Source of the DNA: Spirochaetota bacterium
Lineage (GTDB): Bacteria; Spirochaetota; Brachyspiria; Brachyspirales; JACRPF01
Assembly: GCA_016214035.1 (NCBI GenBank)
Contig: JACRPF010000005.1
Location: 434,001 to 498,000 of the forward strand
Direction of reading: 5' to 3'
Length of the DNA stretch: 64,000 nucleotides
The translations under genes and the position numbers were made by a program. This document shows positions 59,636-64,000 of this stretch, piece after piece. The notes below the pieces were generated by a model. The model did not search any database. It had not been told where the DNA came from and saw nothing but the letters and a program-made list of their open reading frames with translations. The stretch's first letter is position 1, and every line of letters begins with the position of its first letter.

Positions 59636-60652
59636 ATGAGCGAACCGTATTACCGTCTGATCCCCGATGTCATCGCCGCGGCCGTTGAAAAAGCCGGCAT
59701 GATACCCACCGCGCGCATGAATCCGATGAACAGTTATGAGAACCGTGTGTACGACGTCGCACTCGATGACGGCAGCCACATCGTTATCAAGTTTTATCGT
59801 CCTGAACGCTGGTCGCGTGAACAGATACAGGAAGAGCACGACTTCATCAAAGAACTTGACGGTGACGAGATCCCCGTCTGTGTTCCGCTCGCCATGCCCG
59901 ACGGCAGCACGGTTGGCGAGATCGAGAGCTTTTATTTCGCGATATGGCCGCGCACGGGCGGACGCGTCCCCGATGAGTTAAGCGACACGGACCTTGCGAG
60001 TCTCGGCATGCTCATTGCGAGGCTCCATAATGTGGGTTCGGTGAAATCGTCGGCTCACCGGATAGCGCTTACCGCGGAACACTACGGCATCGTTCCGTTC
60101 GATTTTCTCGTGAAAAACAAATTCCTGCCGGCTTCATGTATTGCGCAGTACGGTGACGCGGTGCGAAATGCCGTCGACACATACAACGAGCGTGTCAGGG
60201 ATGTTCCGTTGATACGCATACACGGTGACTGTCACTACGGCAACTTCCTCACGCGTGATGACCGCTGGCATGTGCTCGACTTCGACGATTTTGTTATGGG
60301 CCCCGCTGTGCAGGATATCTGGATGCTCACATCAGGTGAGGGCGCCGAGGGTGAACGGAGGCGGAGGATATTTCTCGGAGGGTATCGCACGTTCCGCGAA
60401 TTTGACGAATCATGGCTTTCACTCATCGAACCGCTGCGTGCGCTGCGTTACATCAACTATGCCGGCTGGATAGCAAAACGCTGGAACGACCCCATGTTCC
60501 CGCGTTATTTTCCGCATTTCGGCACCACGGAATACTGGGTGAAGGAGACGGCGGACCTTGTCGATCAGGTTGCAAAGTTCAGTGCCCAGCCGATAACGGA
60601 TGATGAAACGGCAAAGCCGACGAAGAAGGATTATTTCTGGGATATGGATTAG
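59636..60652 (+). CDS. srkA: SrkA/YihE-type stress response kinase
   Basis: 338 residues, the SrkA length. Aminoglycoside-phosphotransferase-like kinase: nucleotide loop NSYENRVYDVALDDGSHIVI with the Lys in IKFYRPERWS (highly characteristic of SrkA), catalytic loop RIHGDCHYGNFL, Mg motif HVLDFDDFVMGPAVQDIWML. In E. coli SrkA (YihE/RdoA) phosphorylates Ser/Thr and protects against stress-induced death. ATG at 59636 is chosen from the promoter position; the upstream TTG lies inside the promoter. Convergent with purH. The TTGACA-driven message appears leaderless. Confidence 0.92.
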   Translation: MSEPYYRLIPDVIAAAVEKAGMIPTARMNPMNSYENRVYDVALDDGSHIVIKFYRPERWSREQIQEEHDFIKELDGDEIPVCVPLAMPDGSTVGEIESFYFAIWPRTGGRVPDELSDTDLASLGMLIARLHNVGSVKSSAHRIALTAEHYGIVPFDFLVKNKFLPASCIAQYGDAVRNAVDTYNERVRDVPLIRIHGDCHYGNFLTRDDRWHVLDFDDFVMGPAVQDIWMLTSGEGAEGERRRRIFLGGYRTFREFDESWLSLIEPLRALRYINYAGWIAKRWNDPMFPRYFPHFGTTEYWVKETADLVDQVAKFSAQPITDDETAKPTKKDYFWDMD

Positions 60653-60697
60653 TTTCAACTTTTACACAGGCTACGCAAAATATTTCATCTGCCCTAT

Positions 60698-60837
60698 TGT
60701 CGCTTTCGCGGTGCATCCAGCACCGCTTGCGCTCGCGTAGCGCGGGAGTTTTCAAACCTTCGCGCATCCATGCGCGCATCATGCTTTGGAATGTTATTTT
60801 TCCATAGTTTTTGAGTTGAGGAAATTGTCCCGCGCTA
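60698..60837 (-). repeat. Stop-codon-anchored structured repeat, copy C
   Basis: On the minus strand it begins with TAGCGCGGGA at 60837, whose TAG is the purH stop codon. Inner hairpin CGCGCAT/ATGCGCG at 60761-60776; 3' arm TCCCGCGCTA (60738-60747) pairs perfectly over 10 bp with the first ten bases; second hairpin GCGGTGC/GCACCGC at 60708-60726. Same layout as copies A and B. It fills nearly all the space between srkA and purH. Confidence 0.86.
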
Positions 60838-62004
60838 GTGATGAAACAGACGCACCTTGGAGAACATCATCGTCATCCCGTATTCGTCGCAGGCGGCGAT
60901 GACGTCTTCATCGCGGAGTGATCCGCCGGGCTGGATTATCGCGGAGACGCCGGAGCGGCTTGCGCGGTCGATGTTGTCACGGAACGGGAAGAACGCATCT
61001 GACGCGAGCGCAACGCCTTTCTTTGCATCGAGCCATGTGCGCTTCTCGGCTTCGGTGAGCATTGCGGGGACGACGGCGAAATTGGCGCGCCAGAACTCTT
61101 CCTCTTTCGGCGAGAGCGATGTTTCCAGATACGAATCGATGGCATTGTTACGCTCGGCACGGCTTATGCCCTGACGGAACTGCATGCCGATGACCGAGGG
61201 ATGCTGCCGCAGAAACCATTTGTCCGCTTTCGCCGCCGCGAGACGGTTGCAGTGAATGCGTGACTGCTGTCCCGCACCCACGCCGATAATCTGCCCGTCG
61301 TACGCGTAACAGACGGAATTGGACTGCGTATACTTCACCGTAATCATGGCGAGAAGAATATCGCGCGCCATCGCTTCGGAAAGCGTTTTATTTTTCGTTA
61401 CGATAGTGGCAAGATGTTCCTTGCCGGCGATAAGATCGTTGCGCCGCTGTTCGAACGTTATCCCGTATATCTCCCGCTGTTCCATGACGGGCGGCTTATA
61501 CTCCGGGTCGATCTTTATGATAGTATATTTTCCGCCTTTTTTCTGCTTGAGTATCTCTACCGCTTCCGGCGTGAAATCCGGAGCGATGACACCATCCGAC
61601 ACTTCGCGCTTGAGTATCAGCGCTGTCGCCGCATCAAGCGTGTCCGACACCGCCGCAAAATCGCCGAAGCTCGACATCATGTCGGCACCGCGCGCCCGCG
61701 CATATGCCGCGGCCACCGGCGTGAGTTTCATATCGTCTACAAAGAGCGATTTGGCGAGTACCGGGTCCGTGATGGGAAGTCCGAGCGCCGCGCCGGCGGG
61801 ACTCACGTGTTTGAACGACGCGGCCGCAGGGATTCCCGTCACCTGTCTGAGTTCCTGCACGAGCTGCCATGCATTGAACGCGTCGCAGAGATTGATATAT
61901 CCCGGCGCTCCGTTGAGTACCGTTATCGGCAGTTCATGCTCGGAAAATATACGCGCCGGCGCCTGATGGGGATTGCATCCGTATCTGAGTTTCAGTTCTT
62001 TCAT
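60835..62004 (-). CDS. purH: Stand-alone AICAR transformylase (PurH C-terminal domain only)
   Basis: 389 residues, covering only the AICAR formyltransferase half of bifunctional PurH. The family motifs are RYGCNPHQAPARIF at the N-terminus and the catalytic pair K65-H66 in ASFKHVSPAGAALG. The IMP cyclohydrolase (MGS-like) domain is absent, and the protein begins directly at the transformylase motif, so this is a natural single-domain form and not a truncation. It transfers a formyl group from 10-formyl-THF to AICAR in purine synthesis. IMP cyclohydrolase must come from elsewhere in the genome. Divergent from the PD40 gene. The stop is the repeat's TAG. Confidence 0.92.
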   Translation of the reverse strand: MKELKLRYGCNPHQAPARIFSEHELPITVLNGAPGYINLCDAFNAWQLVQELRQVTGIPAAASFKHVSPAGAALGLPITDPVLAKSLFVDDMKLTPVAAAYARARGADMMSSFGDFAAVSDTLDAATALILKREVSDGVIAPDFTPEAVEILKQKKGGKYTIIKIDPEYKPPVMEQREIYGITFEQRRNDLIAGKEHLATIVTKNKTLSEAMARDILLAMITVKYTQSNSVCYAYDGQIIGVGAGQQSRIHCNRLAAAKADKWFLRQHPSVIGMQFRQGISRAERNNAIDSYLETSLSPKEEEFWRANFAVVPAMLTEAEKRTWLDAKKGVALASDAFFPFRDNIDRASRSGVSAIIQPGGSLRDEDVIAACDEYGMTMMFSKVRLFHH

Positions 62005-62050
62005 GATGGGAGCCTTCTTATTGTTTTATCGTGCGGGAACGATTGGGCAC

Positions 62051-62078
62051 AGTATAATCCTGTATTATTTTGCGTCAA
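62051..62078 (-). promoter_or_regulatory. Promoter of purH
   Basis: On the minus strand TTGACG (62078-62073), 16 bases, TATACT (62056-62051); leader about 40 bases with a GAAGGC ribosome-binding-like site before the ATG at 62004. Confidence 0.78.
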
Positions 62079-62096
62079 CCCCATAGATCGCCTCGG

Positions 62097-62125
62097 TTGA
62101 CATTTACACTTTTTTCTACTAATAT
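62097..62125 (+). promoter_or_regulatory. Promoter of the PD40 gene
   Basis: TTGACA at 62097-62102, 17 bases, TAATAT at 62120-62125; leader about 25 bases to the ATG at 62158. Back-to-back with the purH promoter. Confidence 0.8.
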
Positions 62126-62157
62126 GAATATATCATGCGGGATAACGGCGGGCAGAC

Positions 62158-63285
62158 ATGCGTTTTGCGATATTTTTGACATTTCTCAGTGTTGTCTCAC
62201 TGTTCGGACAGCTTGAAACATTCGGACCGAATATCAACACTCCCTACGACGAGCTTGCTCCCGTCATCTCGCCCGACGGCCTTACGCTTTATTTCGTCCG
62301 GCAGAACCATCCTGAAAACAAGCTTGAAGGCAAACGGACGCTCGCCATCTGGATGAGCGAACTCGACGACAAAGGGGTTCCGAAACTGGCGCGGCGTATG
62401 AGCGAGCCGTTCAACAATACGGTGTTCAACAGTCTGTTCAGCGTCACGCCGGAAGGTTCTGTCCTCATCCTCGGCGCGTATGATAAAGGCGTGTATCAGG
62501 GATCGGGATTCTCCATCATTCCGCGTACACCCGAAGGCGGCTGGGGCGTGCCGCAGAAAATCGTCATTCAGGGGTATGATACGCTTGAAAAGAACCGCGA
62601 TCCGAACCAGGAAACCAGCCAGATGCAGCGAAGCGCCTATCTCGCCAATGACGAAAAGACGCTGTTTTTTTCCGCGTCAAGCGGCAGCGATGAGAATGAC
62701 AGCGACATCTATGTAACGCTTCTCTCCAACGGTGTGTGGACGAAACCGCTCAATCTCGGTACGCCGTTCAACTCCGAGGGAAACGAGATTACCCCGTTCC
62801 TCGCATCCGACGGCGAGACGATGTATTTCTCAAGCGACCGCAAAGGCAATCACGACATCTATATTTCACGCAGGCTCGGTTCAAGCTGGACACGCTGGTC
62901 GCAGCCGGTGGCGCTTCCGGCGCCGATAAATTCAAGCGCGTGGGAGGCGTATTTTTCTATTGATGCGCGCGGTGAGTACGCCTATGTCGTATCATACCAG
63001 AACCCGGCGAACAAGGCCGATATCGTACGCGTGAAAATGCGCGAGGAATACCGGCCGAAACCGGTGGTACTGAAGAAGAAAAAAGAGGAAGCGCCGCCGC
63101 CCCCTCCTCCGCCACCGCCCAAGGTAAAACCGGCCTTCGTGTTCACCGATGAACTCAAGGAGACGTTCTCCGAACTCATGCGCAAGGCGCGCGGTGCCAA
63201 TACGAACGTGAGCGATATCAATAAGAAAACGGAAAAATACAAGATTCCTTCCGGCATCGACAAGGAATTTCCGGAAAAGAAATAG
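62158..63285 (+). CDS. Exported PD40 beta-propeller protein
   Basis: 375 residues with a signal peptide (FAIFLTFLSVVSLFGQ). WD40-like PD40 repeats are visible: DELAPVISPDGLTLYFVRQN, SAYLANDEKTLFFSASSGSD and ITPFLASDGETMYFSSDRKG followed by NHDIYISRR. After the propeller a lysine-rich segment and nine consecutive prolines lead to a helical C-terminus. PD40 proteins such as TolB or OmpA-linked types act in the periplasm in protein-protein contacts with envelope complexes. The proline run probably spans peptidoglycan or acts as a rigid linker. No catalytic motif. Confidence 0.82.
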   Translation: MRFAIFLTFLSVVSLFGQLETFGPNINTPYDELAPVISPDGLTLYFVRQNHPENKLEGKRTLAIWMSELDDKGVPKLARRMSEPFNNTVFNSLFSVTPEGSVLILGAYDKGVYQGSGFSIIPRTPEGGWGVPQKIVIQGYDTLEKNRDPNQETSQMQRSAYLANDEKTLFFSASSGSDENDSDIYVTLLSNGVWTKPLNLGTPFNSEGNEITPFLASDGETMYFSSDRKGNHDIYISRRLGSSWTRWSQPVALPAPINSSAWEAYFSIDARGEYAYVVSYQNPANKADIVRVKMREEYRPKPVVLKKKKEEAPPPPPPPPPKVKPAFVFTDELKETFSELMRKARGANTNVSDINKKTEKYKIPSGIDKEFPEKK

Positions 63286-63316
63286 GCGATTTCCTTACTC
63301 TATCCAAAAGGCCCGT

Positions 63317-64000
63317 ATGAAACACTCCATGACAAACGTTCCTGACTACGCGCAGCGCATTGTGTCCGTATCCGGCGATGATATCGTGCTTGTCGTAAAG
63401 ATGGAACATATTTTTTATCTCACCGGTTTCCGCGGCACCGCGGGGATGCTGCTCCTCATGCGCGGCACGGCGTTCCTTTTTGTAGACGCGCGATATGCGG
63501 AACACGCCGAGCGTAACGTCAGCTCCGTGACAACGGTACGTGTTTCCGGCCAGTATTTCGACGCTGTCGTAACGTTTCTCAAAGAGCACGAGGTAAAGGA
63601 CGTTACAGTTGACGAGGACGGCGTACTGCTAGCCGATTATACACGGCTTACCGCACTGTGCGATGAGGCCGGTATTCGCGTGACGGCGGGACAGAGTGTC
63701 ATTGCGGACGCGCGCGTGCTTAAGGATAAGTATGAACTGACGCTGATGAAAGACACGCTCAGGGTAACCGAGATAGCGCTGACGAAGACGATTGGTTTTA
63801 TCAAGGAAGGAATGACCGAAAAGGAACTTGCCGCCGAGGTGGATTACCGGCTCAGACGTGAAGGCGGCGACCAGAGCTCGTTTGAAACCATTGCGCTTTT
63901 CGGCGCGAGGTCGTCGATGCCGCACGGGTGTCCGTCGGATGTGAAACTGGTCCACGGCGACATCATTCTCATCGACTGCGGGATGCGGCGCAGCGGCTAC
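63317..64000 (+). CDS. M24-family aminopeptidase (Xaa-Pro type), 3' end off the window
   Basis: 228 codons seen from the ATG at 63317. Creatinase/prolidase N-terminal domain (FYLTGFRGTAGMLLLMRGTA, FLFVDARYAEHAERNV), then the start of the pita-bread catalytic domain: VLKDKYELTLMKDTLRVTE, GMTEKELAAEVDYRLRREGG, DQSSFETIALFGARSSMPHG with the catalytic His, and DIILIDCGMRRSGY, where the first metal Asp lies at the window edge. It removes N-terminal residues preceding proline, in the cytoplasm. 31 bases after the PD40 gene, so it may be co-transcribed. Confidence 0.9.
   Translation, partial: MKHSMTNVPDYAQRIVSVSGDDIVLVVKMEHIFYLTGFRGTAGMLLLMRGTAFLFVDARYAEHAERNVSSVTTVRVSGQYFDAVVTFLKEHEVKDVTVDEDGVLLADYTRLTALCDEAGIRVTAGQSVIADARVLKDKYELTLMKDTLRVTEIALTKTIGFIKEGMTEKELAAEVDYRLRREGGDQSSFETIALFGARSSMPHGCPSDVKLVHGDIILIDCGMRRSGY

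Overview
The window looks like a chromosomal segment of a free-living, glycan-degrading Gram-negative-type bacterium of moderately high GC. It is dominated by glycoside hydrolases, formylglycine-type sulfatases, BNR/sialidase-fold proteins, Gfo/Idh/MocA oxidoreductases, HpcH/HpaI aldolases and one-component sugar regulators (LacI, GntR-LacI, AraC). That gene mix, the LL-diaminopimelate aminotransferase and a stand-alone AICAR transformylase fit the Lentisphaerae/PVC group or deep Spirochaetes. This placement is inference from gene content only. No rRNA, tRNA or CRISPR array was seen.

Layout. (1) 1-8200, minus: a LacI-controlled operon of secreted or sugar-directed hydrolases (LacI, agarase-like GH, GH78 rhamnosidase, GH71-like), with a consensus promoter and an operator over the start site. 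(2) 8369-20638: a Gfo/Idh/MocA-aldo/keto reductase fusion, a sugar-sensor diguanylate cyclase, a BNR protein, an aldolase-SMR pair diverging from an AraC regulator, a second AraC regulator, a cytoplasmic sulfatase and a GH35 enzyme. (3) 20640-30670: an accessory island. It starts with a 21-bp tandem array split by a complete IS256-family element with an 8-bp target duplication. A type IIG restriction-modification gene follows whose 3' tail is repeated at the ends of the next two ORFs, a class III (PycC-like) cyclase and a REP-associated tyrosine transposase. Then come a HEPN-motif protein, a RhuM protein, a GxxExxY protein and many palindromic elements, two of them in frame inside the RM gene. 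(4) 30671-40836: dapL, an S1/P1-type nuclease, small membrane proteins, an FAD oxidoreductase-ferredoxin pair, a PocR-AraC regulator, a TMEM43 homologue and a secreted GH. (5) 40879-57357, minus: an aldolase/BNR cluster, then a six-gene operon (TIM-barrel protein, SIS isomerase, LamG-GH123-like, LamG-GH42-like, Gfo/Idh/MocA-like pair) behind a strong promoter with an operator palindrome, next to its likely GntR-LacI regulator, plus an AraC regulator. (6) 57452-64000: a secreted sulfatase-LamG protein, an SrkA-type kinase, the AICAR transformylase, a PD40 beta-propeller protein and the start of an M24 aminopeptidase.

Together the accessory metabolism reads as several small loci. Each pairs a regulator with enzymes that desulfate, trim and then oxidise, isomerise or retro-aldol cleave unusual sugars. 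Promoters are unusually legible (TTGACA-16/17-TATACT type), and several regulators appear to be transcribed from their own start codon. Two sequence-level novelties stand out. One is the tail-duplicating mosaic around the type IIG gene with its REP/RAYT elements. The other is a roughly 140-bp structured repeat found three times, each copy starting exactly at the stop codon of the gene before it.
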